Below are positions 8,668 through 19,227 of a stretch of 64,000 bases of DNA, piece by piece; position 1 is the stretch's first letter; each line of letters opens with the position of its first letter. The DNA lies in NCBI RefSeq assembly GCF_034479375.1, contig NZ_CP140155.1:372001-436000 (forward strand), given 5' to 3'. Under the pieces are notes generated by a model that was not told the origin of the DNA, did not search any database, and saw only the letters and a program-made list of their open reading frames with translations. The stretch comes from Rhodopseudomonas palustris. GTDB lineage: Bacteria > Pseudomonadota > Alphaproteobacteria > Rhizobiales > Xanthobacteraceae. The translations under genes and the position numbers were made by a program.

Positions 8668-10212
8668 ATGACTGACCACCAACTCCTCCACGGCATTATC
8701 TCCGGTGACCGGCATCGCAGCTTCGACGAGGTCGATGCGCGCGTGGCGCTGATCGCGGGCGGGCTGCAGAAGCTCGGCGTCGCGCCCGGCGACTGCGTCT
8801 GCGTGCTGATGCGCAACGACATCGCGTTTCTGGAATGCGCCTATGCGGTGATGATGCTCGGCGCCTACATGGTGCCGGTGAACTGGCACTTCAAGCCGGA
8901 GGAGGTGGCGTATGTGCTGGGTGATTCCGGCACCCGGGTGCTGATCGGCCACGCCGATCTGCTGCATCAATCGGCCGGCGTGGTGCCGGCGAGCGTGACG
9001 ATGCTGAGCGTGCCGACGCCGCCGGAAGTTCTCGCAAACTACAAGATCGATCCCGACCATCGCGTCGCGCCGCAAGGCGCGATCGATCTCGACGGCTGGC
9101 TGGCGCAGCAGAAAGCGTATGACGGTCCCTCGCTGCCGCAGCCGCAGAACATGATCTACACGTCCGGCACCACCGGCCATCCGAAGGGCGTCAAGCGGTT
9201 TGCGCCGACGCCGGAGCAGGCCAAGAGCGCCGAAGCGATGCGCGCGCTGATCTATGGGCTGAAGCCGGGCGCTCGCGTGCTGTGCCCGGGCCCCTTGTAT
9301 CACTCCGCGCCGAATTCGTTCGGCATCCGCGCGGGCCGGCTCGGCGGCGTGCTGGTGCTGATGCCGCGGTTCGAGCCGGAGGCGCTGCTGCAACTGATCG
9401 AGCGGCACAAGATCGACACCGTGTTCATGGTGCCGACGATGTTCATCCGGTTGATGAAGCTCCCGGAGGAGGTGCGGAAGAAGTATGACGTGTCGTCGCT
9501 GCGCCATGTTATCCACGCGGCGGCGCCGTGCCCCGCCGACATCAAGCGCGCGATGATCGCCTGGTGGGGCCCGGTGATCTACGAATTCTACGGCTCGACC
9601 GAATCTGGCGCCGTGACCTTCGCGACCTCGCAGGACGCGCTGAACAAGCCCGGCACCGTCGGCCGGATCGCGCCCGGCGCGGAGCTGGTGTTCGTCGACG
9701 ACGACAACAACGAAGTGCCGCAGGGCGAGATCGGCGAGATCTTCTCGCGGATCGCCGGCAATCCGGATTTCACCTATCACAACAAGCCGGAGAAGCGCGC
9801 CGAGATCGACCGGCGCGGCTTCATCACCTCGGGCGACATGGGCTATCTCGACGCCGACGGCTACGTCTTCATCTGCGACCGCAAGCGCGACATGGTGATC
9901 TCCGGCGGCGTCAACATCTATCCGGCCGAGATCGAGGCGGCGCTGCACGCGATCCCCGGCGTGCACGATTGCGCGGTGTTCGGCATTCCGGACGCCGAAT
10001 TCGGCGAGGCGCTGATGGCGATGCTCGAGCCGCAGCCCGGCGTGACGCTCGACGAGGGATATCTTCGCGATCGGTTGAAGCAGTCGCTGGCCGGTTACAA
10101 GGTGCCGAAGCACATCGAGATCATGGCGCAACTGCCGCGCGAAGATTCCGGCAAGATCTTCAAGCGCCGGCTGCGCGATCCGTATTGGGCCAAAGCGGGG
10201 CGGGTGATCTAG
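8668..10212 (+). CDS. Acyl-CoA synthetase (AMP-forming)
   Basis: This 514-residue ANL-superfamily ligase is a second acyl-CoA synthetase in the local acyl-CoA group. Motifs: IYTSGTTGHPKGVKR near residue 170, EFYGSTESG near residue 310, DRKRDMVISGGVNIYPAEIE near residue 410, and PREDSGKIFKRRLRDPYW with the C-terminal lysine. The start chosen is the ATG after the family C repeat (MTDHQLLHG); an upstream in-frame start at 8614 lies inside that repeat and is unlikely. Substrate unknown. The stop codon overlaps tail to tail with the stop of the opposite-strand kinase. Confidence 0.9.
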   Translation: MTDHQLLHGIISGDRHRSFDEVDARVALIAGGLQKLGVAPGDCVCVLMRNDIAFLECAYAVMMLGAYMVPVNWHFKPEEVAYVLGDSGTRVLIGHADLLHQSAGVVPASVTMLSVPTPPEVLANYKIDPDHRVAPQGAIDLDGWLAQQKAYDGPSLPQPQNMIYTSGTTGHPKGVKRFAPTPEQAKSAEAMRALIYGLKPGARVLCPGPLYHSAPNSFGIRAGRLGGVLVLMPRFEPEALLQLIERHKIDTVFMVPTMFIRLMKLPEEVRKKYDVSSLRHVIHAAAPCPADIKRAMIAWWGPVIYEFYGSTESGAVTFATSQDALNKPGTVGRIAPGAELVFVDDDNNEVPQGEIGEIFSRIAGNPDFTYHNKPEKRAEIDRRGFITSGDMGYLDADGYVFICDRKRDMVISGGVNIYPAEIEAALHAIPGVHDCAVFGIPDAEFGEALMAMLEPQPGVTLDEGYLRDRLKQSLAGYKVPKHIEIMAQLPREDSGKIFKRRLRDPYWAKAGRVI

Positions 10213-12989
10213 CGGGCGGCGCTGGCGCGCGGCGAGGATGCGGCCGCGATCCCGGTCGGGACGTGGACGTTCTGGCCGAGCGCGGCGCGGACCATTCGGG
10301 CGAGATCCGACCGGCGATACGGCTTGGTCAGGAGAAGAACCTCGCCATCGAGACGGTCGTGATGCACGATCGCATTCTCGGTGTAGCCGGAGGTGTACAG
10401 CACCCGCACCGGCCGGATCCGCGCGATCGCATCTGCAAGTTGCGGCCCGTTCAGGCCGCCCGGCATGATCACGTCGGTGAACAGCAGATCGAACGCGGTG
10501 CCGCGCTCCGCTTCCTTCAGCGCCGCCTGGCCGTCGCACATCGCGATGGTGCGATAGCCGAGACCCGCGAGCTGGGCGATCGCGAATTTGCGCACCAGCT
10601 CGTCGTCCTCCACCAGCAGAATGGTTTCGCTGCCGCCCTCGGACGGCCCGGCGTCGGCCGCGCTGTCGGCGGCCGGTTCGGCGTCGGCCCGCGGCAGATA
10701 CAGCTTGATGGTGGTGCCGTGGCCTTCCTCACTGTAGATATTGATGTGCCCGCCCGATTGCTTGACGAAGCCGTAGACCATGCTGAGGCCGAGGCCGGTA
10801 CCGTTGCCGGCGCTCTTGGTGGTGAAGAACGGCTCGAACACCTTGTCGCGCAGTTCGGCGGAGATGCCGGTGCCGGTGTCGCTCACCGCGATCATGACAT
10901 AGCGGCCGGGCTGGACGTCCGGGTTCTGCTGTCCGTAGGCGTGGTCGAGCACCACGTCGGTGGTTTCGAGCAGCAGCTTGCCGCCGTTCGGCATCGCGTC
11001 GCGCGCATTCACCGCGAGGTTGAGCAGCGCCGAGGAGAGTAGCGACGGATCGACCCGCGCCGCATCGACGTCGTGCGCCAGCCTGACTTCGACGTCGATG
11101 TGTTCGCCGATCGTCGCCTTCAGCAATTGCTGGGTGTTCAGCACGATGGCGTTGACGTCGATATTGCGGGGCTGCAGCGGCTGCCTGCGGGCGAAGGCGA
11201 GCAACTGCCGCGTCAGGTCGGCCCCGCGCCCGGCCGCCTGCTCGATCATCCTGGCGATACTGCAGAGGTCCGGCCGGTCGGCGAGTTCGTCGAGCAGGAT
11301 CTCGGCGGTGCCGTTGATCACCGTCAGCATGTTGTTGAAGTCGTGCGCGACGCCGCCGGTGAGCTGGCCGATCGCTTCCAGCTTCTGTGACTGATGCAGC
11401 CGGTGCTCGGTCGCCCGCATCTCGGTGACGTCGCGGAACACCACGACCGCTCCGGTTTGCGTGCCCGCGGCTTCCCACAACGGCCGCGCGCTCCCCATCA
11501 GATGAACCGTCTTGCCGGAATCGCGCCTTCGGCAGAGAATTTCGTAGTTGTCGATCGTCTCGCCACGCAGGACGCGCGCTGAGGGCCATTGGTCGCGGGA
11601 AAGCTGGGTCGAGCCGTCCGGCGTGTAGATGTCGTAGAGATCCTGCCACTGATCCACCCGCATATCGAGCGCGGCGAGAAGTTCCCGGTTGGCACGGTTC
11701 TGATAGATGGCCTCGCCGCTGCGGTCGATCAGCACGACGCACTCGGCCATCGTGGTCATGATGCTGTCGAAAAGCTCTTTCTCATGCCGGATCGCGTCGG
11801 TTTTTGCGCGCACGTCCTGTACCATCGTGTCGAACGCCCGCGCGAGTACGCCGATCTCGCCGCTGGCCGCCACCGGCATCTTCAGCGGAGCGTCCTCGGC
11901 AAATCCGGCCACCGCCTCGGTCATCTGCGACAGCGGTTTGATCATGGTCCGGGCCAGAACGAACCCGACCAGAATTGCGGTCAATACGGCAAAAGATCCG
12001 CCGATCGCGGTCGAACCAAGCCATGCGGTCATGATGGCGTCGAGAATGACCTGCTGCGGCACGGTCTCCACGATGGACAATGGCGCCCCTTCGGCCCGAT
12101 CGATAGCAACGCCGTAGGGGACGCCGTCGCGGTCTTCGACGATCGCGGTCTGATCCTTGCCCTCCGCGATGGCGGCGGCGAGGCCGGGAAAGTCGTCCTG
12201 GATGCGGGCGGGCCGGCCGAACTCGAAACCGAACTCGCGTGTCCTGTCGGGATGCAGGAGGTAGTCGCCGTGGTCGTTGATGACAAAGACGGTGCGGCCT
12301 TTCCGCGGCTTCTCGCTCGCTCGCTCGAATGCGGAGCGCAGACCGATGTCGGCGACGATCAGCCCGAATGGCGTGCCGTCCGCTGCGACGACCGGTGCCG
12401 AGATGCGGATCACTGGCAGATGAGGCGTCGAGATCTCGCCGCTGTCCCGAGCGAGTTCCACGGGCGAGACGACCACCCCACCTGCGGTGCCGCGGATCGC
12501 CTGTTCGAAGAAGGCGTATTCGCTCTGACCATGCAGTTCGTCATCCGGAACAACGCGAACGTCATCGTTCTGCCGCCGCTCGACCCGAACGATCTCGCGG
12601 CCGCCATTGCTCGATCCGATCAGGCGGTATCGGACGAGATAGCGCTTCGCTTCGAATTCGCCGGCGAGCCGTTGTTCGATCCGCGCGCGCCATTCCGCCG
12701 CCGTTCGGCCGCCGGCGGTCAGTCGCGAAGCGTCGCTGCTGAGCGCGATCAGTTCGTCGAGGCCGATCATGCTGCGGAAGGCCATCACGTCGGCGCTGAC
12801 GGTCCCCACCTGGCTGGCGAGTTCCACAGCACGCGAACGCGCAGTCGCGTCCAAGCCGGCCAGCGTGCGTTCGATCGCAAGGGCCGCGAGGTTCCGGTAA
12901 CCCAGATAGCCCACCGTCGCGGCGGTCAGCACCACGAGAGGCACGATGGCAAGGGTGAGCCGGGTCGATAAATTCAGTCGTTGTCGCAA
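10209..12989 (-). CDS. Hybrid sensor histidine kinase with Cache-type sensor, HAMP, PAS and receiver domain
   Basis: About 926 residues from a TTG start at 12989, chosen because AAGGAG lies 6 bases upstream and no in-frame ATG occurs near the N-terminus; a further TTG at 13109 would add 40 residues. Order of parts: membrane helix near 12-30, periplasmic double-Cache-like sensor to about 325, second helix and HAMP (to about 400), PAS (about 410-530), HisKA with VAHDFNN (His549), HATPase with NLAVNARDAMP and GNGTGLGLSM, and a C-terminal receiver with Asp839 in LLFTDVIMPGG. It is inner-membrane. The ligand is unknown and no output regulator is adjacent. Confidence 0.9.
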   Translation of the reverse strand: MRQRLNLSTRLTLAIVPLVVLTAATVGYLGYRNLAALAIERTLAGLDATARSRAVELASQVGTVSADVMAFRSMIGLDELIALSSDASRLTAGGRTAAEWRARIEQRLAGEFEAKRYLVRYRLIGSSNGGREIVRVERRQNDDVRVVPDDELHGQSEYAFFEQAIRGTAGGVVVSPVELARDSGEISTPHLPVIRISAPVVAADGTPFGLIVADIGLRSAFERASEKPRKGRTVFVINDHGDYLLHPDRTREFGFEFGRPARIQDDFPGLAAAIAEGKDQTAIVEDRDGVPYGVAIDRAEGAPLSIVETVPQQVILDAIMTAWLGSTAIGGSFAVLTAILVGFVLARTMIKPLSQMTEAVAGFAEDAPLKMPVAASGEIGVLARAFDTMVQDVRAKTDAIRHEKELFDSIMTTMAECVVLIDRSGEAIYQNRANRELLAALDMRVDQWQDLYDIYTPDGSTQLSRDQWPSARVLRGETIDNYEILCRRRDSGKTVHLMGSARPLWEAAGTQTGAVVVFRDVTEMRATEHRLHQSQKLEAIGQLTGGVAHDFNNMLTVINGTAEILLDELADRPDLCSIARMIEQAAGRGADLTRQLLAFARRQPLQPRNIDVNAIVLNTQQLLKATIGEHIDVEVRLAHDVDAARVDPSLLSSALLNLAVNARDAMPNGGKLLLETTDVVLDHAYGQQNPDVQPGRYVMIAVSDTGTGISAELRDKVFEPFFTTKSAGNGTGLGLSMVYGFVKQSGGHINIYSEEGHGTTIKLYLPRADAEPAADSAADAGPSEGGSETILLVEDDELVRKFAIAQLAGLGYRTIAMCDGQAALKEAERGTAFDLLFTDVIMPGGLNGPQLADAIARIRPVRVLYTSGYTENAIVHHDRLDGEVLLLTKPYRRSDLARMVRAALGQNVHVPTGIAAASSPRASAAR

Positions 12990-13158
12990 TATCGGCTCCT
13001 TCAACGACGGCGATTCTAAGCCGATACCCGGCTGCGTCGCAATATTCCGGAGCTGCCATGCGTAGATTAGCTTGTGTAGAGTTGCGTATGAACAATCTGA
13101 AATCAACAATTGTGGAATTTGGCACCCTAACGCGGTACTTCTGCGAGTATTAGTTCAT

Positions 13159-14034
13159 TCAGCGTAACGCCGCGAGCATTGCCGTTTCGGCCTGTCCGCC
13201 GCTGTGTTCTCTGTGACGAAGCACACAAAACGACCGACTCGGCAATTCGAACTGCACCCGGTGCAGGGCCCCCGCCGCAAGCGACGGCGCAACCACCAGA
13301 TCGGAGATCGCAGCGGCGTAGTTCGAGCCCTCGACGGCGGCTCGGATCGCCTCGTTGGAGGGAAGTTCGAGTTTCACGTCGAGGCTCGACGGATCGACGC
13401 CGGCGCCGCGCAGCGAGGCCTCGAACATCGATCGCGTCCCGGAGCCGCGTTCGCGTAACACCCAGCCGGTGCTCGTCAGCCGGTTCGCCGAAATCCGCTT
13501 TGCGCTCGCCCATTGATGCTGTTTGCCGACCACGATCGCGAGGCTGTCGCCGTCGACTCGGTCGCCGGTCAGCAGCGGATCGTCGACCTCGCCTTCGACC
13601 AGGCCGAGATCGGCGCGGCCTTCGCGCACCGCCAGCGCAACCTGTTCGGTATTGGCGATCGTGACCTGCAGCGCAATCCCCGGATAGCTGCGCTGGAACG
13701 CGAGCAGCCGCGGCGGCAGCCAGTAGTTGCCGATGGTCTGACTCGCGGCGAGGTTGAGTGCACCTCGCTTCAGTCCGGCGATATCGTCGAGCGCCTGCGC
13801 CGCCGCCCTTGCGCGGGTAACCACGGCGCGGGCTTCGCCGAGGAAATCGCGGCCGGCCTGCGTCAGCACGATGCCGCGGCCGACGCGGTCGAACAGCTTG
13901 ACGTCGTAACGCGCTTCCAGCGCGGCGATCGCCGCGCTGGTGGCCGATTGGGTGAGGTTCAGTCCGCTCGCGGCGCGGGTCATGTGCTGCTGTTCGGCGA
14001 CCGCGATGAAGATGCGGAGCTGCTCCAATGTCAT
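13159..14034 (-). CDS. LysR-family transcriptional regulator
   Basis: 291 residues: an N-terminal winged helix-turn-helix ([49 protein letters not shown]) and a C-terminal periplasmic-binding-protein-like effector domain (from about residue 90). The start overlaps the yeiH-type stop as ATGA, so the two are translationally coupled. A LysR gene beside a YeiH transporter recalls E. coli yeiE-yeiH, but there the two genes are divergent. It may act on the palindrome at 15179 upstream of its own operon; this is inference. Confidence 0.9.
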   Translation of the reverse strand: MTLEQLRIFIAVAEQQHMTRAASGLNLTQSATSAAIAALEARYDVKLFDRVGRGIVLTQAGRDFLGEARAVVTRARAAAQALDDIAGLKRGALNLAASQTIGNYWLPPRLLAFQRSYPGIALQVTIANTEQVALAVREGRADLGLVEGEVDDPLLTGDRVDGDSLAIVVGKQHQWASAKRISANRLTSTGWVLRERGSGTRSMFEASLRGAGVDPSSLDVKLELPSNEAIRAAVEGSNYAAAISDLVVAPSLAAGALHRVQFELPSRSFCVLRHREHSGGQAETAMLAALR

Positions 14035-15107
14035 CCATGCCATCCTGTGAGTTTGATCAGCGCCAGCGAGAAGCCGGCGATGAACAGCGCGGCGGTGAGG
14101 CCGAGCAAAGCGGGGCGCAGGCCGCGCGCGGCCAGCTTGCGCAGATCGGTTTCGAGCCCCATCGCCGCCAGCGCCATCGACAGCAGAAAGCCGGTCGCGG
14201 CGACGATCCACGCCTTGGTCTCGTGCGGGATCGCGATCACCTCGTTGAGGCCGATCATCGCCACGAAGCCGAGTACGAACCACGGCATAGGCGGCGCGGC
14301 CTTACCCGGCGCGGACGGCTGGTGCCGGGTGCGGACGCGGGCCAGCAGGCCGAGGCCGATTACCAGTGGTGCCAGCATCATCACCCGCGATAACTTTGCG
14401 ATGGTGCCGAACTCGCCGGCGCTCTGGCCGCCCTGGAAACTGGCGGCGACGACCTGCGCGATCTCGTGGATCGAGGCGCCGGTCCACAGCCCGAAGCCGT
14501 GGGCGTCGAGGCCGAGCACGCCCTGCAGCAGCGGATAGATCACCATCGCCAGCGAGCCGAACACGGTGACGCAGGCGACCCCGTAGGCGACGTCCTCGTC
14601 GTCGGCGCGGGTGACGGTGTTGGTGGCGATGATCGCCGAGGCGCCGCAGATCGACGTGCCGGCGGCGATCAGCTCGGCGAGCTTGCGGTCGACCCCGAGC
14701 AGGCGCCCGAACCACACCGTGAAGCTGAAGGTGGCGAGCAGCGTCGCGGCGATGATCGCCAGCCCTTCGCCGCCGACCTCGATCAGTTGCGCGGTGGTGA
14801 GCTGCAGGCCAAGCAGGATGATGGCGAAGCGCAGCACCCTGCGCAGGCTGAACTTGACCCCTGGCACCGCCCATTGCGGCGTGCCGACGACATTGTGCGC
14901 CAAGATGCCGATCAGGATTGCCAGCAGCATCGGACTGGCGCCGCTGATTGTCGGAATCGCGCGCAGCGCCAGCGCCGCTGCGGCGATCGCGGCCGTCAGC
15001 AACACGCCCGGCGCGACCGCCGCCAGATGCGGGCCCATCCGTGAGGGGCGGGCGCGCGGGTGATGCGCTTCGGGGGTCGAGGTCAGGCTGTGCGAGGTCG
15101 GACTCAT
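14031..15107 (-). CDS. yeiH: YeiH/PSE-family putative sulfate exporter (UPF0324)
   Basis: This 358-residue, about 10-helix inner-membrane protein belongs to the YeiH/UPF0324 family. Family signatures visible: [40 protein letters not shown] and [15 protein letters not shown]. It is annotated in the family as a putative sulfate exporter, and sulfonate or taurine catabolism genes sometimes neighbour it, but the substrate is not established here. The ATG at 15107 has AGGAG 7 bases upstream. It is first in a two-gene operon with the LysR regulator. Confidence 0.88.
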   Translation of the reverse strand: MSPTSHSLTSTPEAHHPRARPSRMGPHLAAVAPGVLLTAAIAAAALALRAIPTISGASPMLLAILIGILAHNVVGTPQWAVPGVKFSLRRVLRFAIILLGLQLTTAQLIEVGGEGLAIIAATLLATFSFTVWFGRLLGVDRKLAELIAAGTSICGASAIIATNTVTRADDEDVAYGVACVTVFGSLAMVIYPLLQGVLGLDAHGFGLWTGASIHEIAQVVAASFQGGQSAGEFGTIAKLSRVMMLAPLVIGLGLLARVRTRHQPSAPGKAAPPMPWFVLGFVAMIGLNEVIAIPHETKAWIVAATGFLLSMALAAMGLETDLRKLAARGLRPALLGLTAALFIAGFSLALIKLTGWHG

Positions 15108-15178
15108 GGGCAGGCTCCTGTTTCCGGCCCATCTCACGCTTCGGCGATCAATCATTCAAACGGATTATTTGGCTGATA

Positions 15179-15199
15179 TCAATCGATTTTGTCGATTGA
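15179..15199. promoter_or_regulatory. Palindrome TCAATCGA-N5-TCGATTGA in the divergent promoter region
   Basis: Perfect 8-bp inverted repeat with spacer TTTTG, 72 bases upstream of the yeiH start and 135 bases before the divergent membrane protein gene. The size and symmetry suit a LysR-type regulator site; the LysR gene of this operon is the obvious candidate. Confidence 0.6.
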
Positions 15200-15333
15200 C
15201 ATGGCAGTTGTTGTGCCGCCTCGGGAGGTGCAAAATCGCGGGAACCGGCTTGGCCGGGGTTCGTTGCCCTCCTGCATGGCGTGCTGCCGCGCTGTCTCTG
15301 CACGCGCATGCGAGATCCAAGCGGAGCACGCTC

Positions 15334-16197
15334 ATGACCATGCTGGATGACGACACGGTTCAGCCGCGCAAATGGCTTTCCGGATTCGGCGGCTTCCTGC
15401 TGCGGGACTGGCCCTATGTGCTGATGCTGCTGCTGTCGCTCGGCGGCATCGCCTACACCAGCTTCACGCAAACCGAATTGTACTGGGTGCTGCTGACGCC
15501 GCTGTTCGGTCTGGTGTGCGTGATCACGCGCTGGTCGCACGTCGAGGGCCGCGAAGAGCGCATCCATCTGATCGTGTCGCAGGCGCTGCATTGGGTCGCG
15601 GTGCTGGCCGCGATGGAGCTGATGTCGCTTCAGGTGCTGCGCCAGGTGACCGGTATCGCCGCGCCGCTCAGCGTGCTGACGCTGCTGGCGCTCGGCACCT
15701 TCACCGCCGGTCTGCACATCCGGTCGTGGAAAGTCTGCGCGGTCGGCGCCATCCTCGGCATCAGCGTCCCGGCGGTCGCCTTGCTGCAACAGTCAGCGCT
15801 GCTGATTCTGCTGATCGTCGCGGTGCTGGTCGCGATCGCGGTGCCGTTCTTCTGGGCGCGCATGCGTGAGCTGGCCGCCGCATCGCATCCGCTTCACCAA
15901 GCTCCCGCGACGAAATCCGAGCCGGTCTCGGCGCCGCCGGCCGCGCCGGTGTCGCAGACCCCGCTGTTCGAGCCGCCGGCTGCGACCACGCCGTTCCCGC
16001 AGCCGCCGCTGTTCGAGCCGGTGCCGCCGCCGCCCCGCGTGCCGCCGCCGGCCTCTGCCGCCGACGAATGCGACCCGAGCAACGCACCGATGAAGATCGA
16101 GCCGGGCCAGCCCGACCGCGCCGGGCCCGACGCGACACCGCCCGACGACGGCGAGCCGCGCCCCGACAACGTCCGCAATATGTTCGCCGGACGCTGA
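15334..16197 (+). CDS. Membrane protein with proline-rich C-terminal tail, function unknown
   Basis: 287 residues. About six hydrophobic helices span residues 20-180 (for example WPYVLMLLLSLGGIAYTSF and SALLILLIVAVLVAIAVPFF). The remaining 100 residues are a low-complexity Pro/Ala/Glu tail with repeated PLFEP motifs (TPLFEPPAA, PPLFEPVPPPP), probably cytoplasmic and disordered. I do not recognise the family. The start is the ATG with GCGGAG 7 bases upstream. It is divergent from yeiH and shares its upstream region. Confidence 0.8.
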   Translation: MTMLDDDTVQPRKWLSGFGGFLLRDWPYVLMLLLSLGGIAYTSFTQTELYWVLLTPLFGLVCVITRWSHVEGREERIHLIVSQALHWVAVLAAMELMSLQVLRQVTGIAAPLSVLTLLALGTFTAGLHIRSWKVCAVGAILGISVPAVALLQQSALLILLIVAVLVAIAVPFFWARMRELAAASHPLHQAPATKSEPVSAPPAAPVSQTPLFEPPAATTPFPQPPLFEPVPPPPRVPPPASAADECDPSNAPMKIEPGQPDRAGPDATPPDDGEPRPDNVRNMFAGR

Positions 16198-16203
16198 TCG
16201 AGG

Positions 16204-16242
16204 CGGGCGACGGCGGCGGCGTTCAGGCGTCGCCCGTTTCTT
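16204..16242 (+). terminator. Probable terminator after the proline-rich membrane protein
   Basis: Perfect 9-bp stem CGGGCGACG/CGTCGCCCG with a 15-base loop, followed by TTTCTT. The loop is long, so efficiency is uncertain. Confidence 0.5.
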
Positions 16243-16310
16243 GATCTTGCGTGCAGCGCAAAAAATTGCGACGTCTCAGGATGCCGGCAACATCCTGGAG
16301 CAGCATCGCG

Positions 16311-19112
16311 ATGTCGTCCATGATCATGCCAACCGAGCCCGAGACTCTGCCGAACCGCGCTGACGACAGCGCTGCGCTGGAGGCAGAGGCGAGGCTTCGC
16401 AACGATATCCGATTGCTCGGCCGGATCCTCGGCGACACCGTGCGCGACCAGGAAGGCGCCGCGGTGTTCGATCTGGTCGAGGGCATCCGCCAGACCTCGA
16501 TCCGGTTTCACCGCGACGACGACACCACCGCGCGGCGCGAGCTCGAGGCCATTCTCGATGGCATGTCGGCGTCCGATACCGTGAAGATCGTTCGCGCCTT
16601 CAGCTATTTTTCGCATCTCGCCAACATCGCCGAAGACCAGAACAACATCCGCCAGATGCGCGCCGGCTCGACCGCGGGCTCGGCGCCGCGCGCCGGCATG
16701 CTGGCCAAGACGCTGGCGCATGCGCGCGAGGAGGGGATCGGCGCGGCCGAGCTGCGCGACTTCTTCAGGACCGCTCTGGTGAGCCCGGTGCTGACCGCGC
16801 ATCCGACCGAGGTGCGCCGCAAGAGCACGATGGACCGCGAAATGCAGATCGCGGCGCTGCTCGATCAGCGCGAGCGCGTCCAGCTCACGCCCGAGGAATG
16901 GGAGCAGAACGAGGAGCAGTTGCGCCGCGCAGTGGTGACGCTGTGGAAGACCAATCTGCTGCGCCGGACCAAGCTGACGGTGCTCGACGAAGTCACCAAC
17001 GGGCTGTCGTTCTACGACTATTCGTTTCTGCGCGAGGTGCCACGGCTGCATTGCTCGGTGGAGGATCAACTCGGCGGCGGCGAGAGCGGCGGGCCGGAGG
17101 ACGAACTGGCGAGCTTCCTGCGGATGGGAAGCTGGATCGGCGGCGACCGCGACGGCAATCCGTTCGTGACCGCGGAGGTGCTGCACGGCACGCTGCAATT
17201 GCAGAGCGCGCGGGTGCTGCGGTTCTATCTCGACGAACTGCACGAGCTCGGCTCCGAATTGTCGCTGGCCTCGCATCTGGTGTCGATCAGTGACGAGGTG
17301 CGGGCGCTGGCCGAACGCTCTCCCGATCACTCGCCGCATCGCCGCCACGAGCCGTATCGGCTGGCGGTGTCGGGGATCTATGCGCGGCTGGCCGCGACCG
17401 CGGCGAAGCTGAAGATCGACAGCGTCCGCGCCCCGGTCGGCGAGGCCGAGGCTTACGCGAGCGTGCAGGATTTCAAGGCCGATCTCGACGCCATCCATCG
17501 CTCACTCGCTGCGCACAATGCCGGCGTGATCGCGCGCGGCCGGCTGCGGCAGTTGCGCCGCGCCGCCGATTGCTTCGGCTTCCATCTCGCCAGCCTCGAC
17601 ATGCGGCAGAATTCGGCGGTGCACGAGCGCACCATCGCCGAGCTGATGAACGCGGCGCGGCCGGCCAGCGCGTATCTGGAGATCGGCGAGGACGCGCGGA
17701 TCGCGCTGCTGACCGCCGAGCTGCGCAGCGCCCGGCCGCTGACCTCGATCTTCGTCAAATACAGCGACGAGACCGTCGGCGAACTCGCGGTGCTGCACGA
17801 GGCGGCGCGCGCCCACGCGACTTATGGCGCAGCCGCGATCCCGCAATGCATCATCTCGATGACCAAGGGCGTCTCCGACCTGCTCGAAGTTGCGGTGCTG
17901 CTGAAGGAGGTCGGACTGATCGATCCGGCGGGCCGCAGCGCAATCAACATCGTGCCGCTGTTCGAGACCATCGAGGATCTGCAGGCTTCCTCCGCGATCA
18001 TGGACCGGCTGCTGGCGATCCCGGAATATCGCCGGCTGGTCGACAGCCGCGGTGGCGTCCAGGAGGTGATGCTCGGCTATTCCGACAGCAACAAGGACGG
18101 CGGCTTCGTCACCTCGGGATGGGAGCTGTACAAGGCCGAGATCGGGCTGATCGAAATCTTCGAACATCACGGCATAAGGCTGCGGCTGTTTCACGGCCGC
18201 GGCGGCTCGGTCGGCCGCGGCGGCGGGCCGAGCTACGACGCGATCGTGGCGCAGCCCGGCGGCGCGGTGAACGGCCAGATCCGGATCACCGAGCAGGGCG
18301 AGATCATCACCAGCAAATATTCCAACCGCGAGGTCGGCCGCAACAATCTGGAGATCCTCACCGCGGCGACGCTGGAGGCGAGCCTGCTGCAGCCCAAGCG
18401 CGTTGCGCCGCATCACGACTATCTCGAGGCGATGGAGCACCTCTCGGCGCTCGCCTTCAAGGCGTATCGCGGCCTGGTCTACGAGACCGACGGCTTCGTC
18501 GAGTACTTCTGGGCCTCGACGGTGATCACCGAGATCTCGACGCTGAACATCGGCAGCCGCCCGGCGTCGCGCAAGAAGACCCGCGCGATCGAGGATCTGC
18601 GCGCGATCCCCTGGGTGTTCTCATGGGCGCAGTGCCGGCTGATGCTGCCCGGCTGGTACGGCTTCGGCAGTGCGGTCGAGGCCTGGGTCGCGCAGCATCC
18701 CGACAAGGGCATCGCGTTCCTGCGCACGATGTATCAGGAGTGGCCGTTCTTCCGCACGCTATTGTCGAACATGGACATGGTGCTGTCGAAGAGTTCGCTC
18801 GGCATCGCCTCGCGCTACGCCGAACTGGTGCCGGATGAAAAGCTGCGCCACGAGATCTTCGGCCGGATCCGCGCCGAATGGCACGCCTCGGTCGACAGCC
18901 TGCTGGCGATCATGGGCCACGACAAGCTGCTGCAAGGCAACCCGCTGCTCGACCGCTCGATCCGCCATCGCTTCCCCTATCTCGACCCGCTGAATCACGT
19001 CCAGGTGCAGCTCCTGCGCGAGCACCGCACGCATGATCCCGACGAGCAAATTCTGCGCGGGATTCAACTGACGATCAACGGGATCTCGGCGGGGCTGCGG
19101 AACAGCGGGTGA
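16311..19112 (+). CDS. ppc: Phosphoenolpyruvate carboxylase
   Basis: This 933-residue cytosolic enzyme carboxylates phosphoenolpyruvate with bicarbonate to oxaloacetate, replenishing the TCA cycle. All hallmark motifs are present: [11 protein letters not shown] with the catalytic histidine (His164), [45 protein letters not shown] (glycine-rich loop), [12 protein letters not shown], and the C-terminus [14 protein letters not shown]. The ATG at 16311 has GGAG 10 bases upstream. The enzyme is about 50 residues longer than the E. coli one, mostly at the N-terminus. Its nearest genes are unrelated. Confidence 0.97.
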   Translation: MSSMIMPTEPETLPNRADDSAALEAEARLRNDIRLLGRILGDTVRDQEGAAVFDLVEGIRQTSIRFHRDDDTTARRELEAILDGMSASDTVKIVRAFSYFSHLANIAEDQNNIRQMRAGSTAGSAPRAGMLAKTLAHAREEGIGAAELRDFFRTALVSPVLTAHPTEVRRKSTMDREMQIAALLDQRERVQLTPEEWEQNEEQLRRAVVTLWKTNLLRRTKLTVLDEVTNGLSFYDYSFLREVPRLHCSVEDQLGGGESGGPEDELASFLRMGSWIGGDRDGNPFVTAEVLHGTLQLQSARVLRFYLDELHELGSELSLASHLVSISDEVRALAERSPDHSPHRRHEPYRLAVSGIYARLAATAAKLKIDSVRAPVGEAEAYASVQDFKADLDAIHRSLAAHNAGVIARGRLRQLRRAADCFGFHLASLDMRQNSAVHERTIAELMNAARPASAYLEIGEDARIALLTAELRSARPLTSIFVKYSDETVGELAVLHEAARAHATYGAAAIPQCIISMTKGVSDLLEVAVLLKEVGLIDPAGRSAINIVPLFETIEDLQASSAIMDRLLAIPEYRRLVDSRGGVQEVMLGYSDSNKDGGFVTSGWELYKAEIGLIEIFEHHGIRLRLFHGRGGSVGRGGGPSYDAIVAQPGGAVNGQIRITEQGEIITSKYSNREVGRNNLEILTAATLEASLLQPKRVAPHHDYLEAMEHLSALAFKAYRGLVYETDGFVEYFWASTVITEISTLNIGSRPASRKKTRAIEDLRAIPWVFSWAQCRLMLPGWYGFGSAVEAWVAQHPDKGIAFLRTMYQEWPFFRTLLSNMDMVLSKSSLGIASRYAELVPDEKLRHEIFGRIRAEWHASVDSLLAIMGHDKLLQGNPLLDRSIRHRFPYLDPLNHVQVQLLREHRTHDPDEQILRGIQLTINGISAGLRNSG

Positions 19113-19227
19113 GGCGCGGGCGATCACGGTCGGCTGCGCTTTCGAGATCATCATCTGCTTCTTCCAGGAACCAACACTACGCTTCCACATTCTCCCGACG
19201 ATCGCTTTTTGGCACGTGGAGAATTCG

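Noticed and set aside
15894..17498. Open frame of 534 codons opposite the start of ppc
   Set aside because: ppc has every catalytic motif on the plus strand; the reverse frame has none.
19159..19195. Possible EcfG (general stress) promoter, GGAAC upstream of the 19228 gene
   Set aside because: GGAAC is present but no CGTT-like -10 element follows at 16 or 17 bases (CATT at best).
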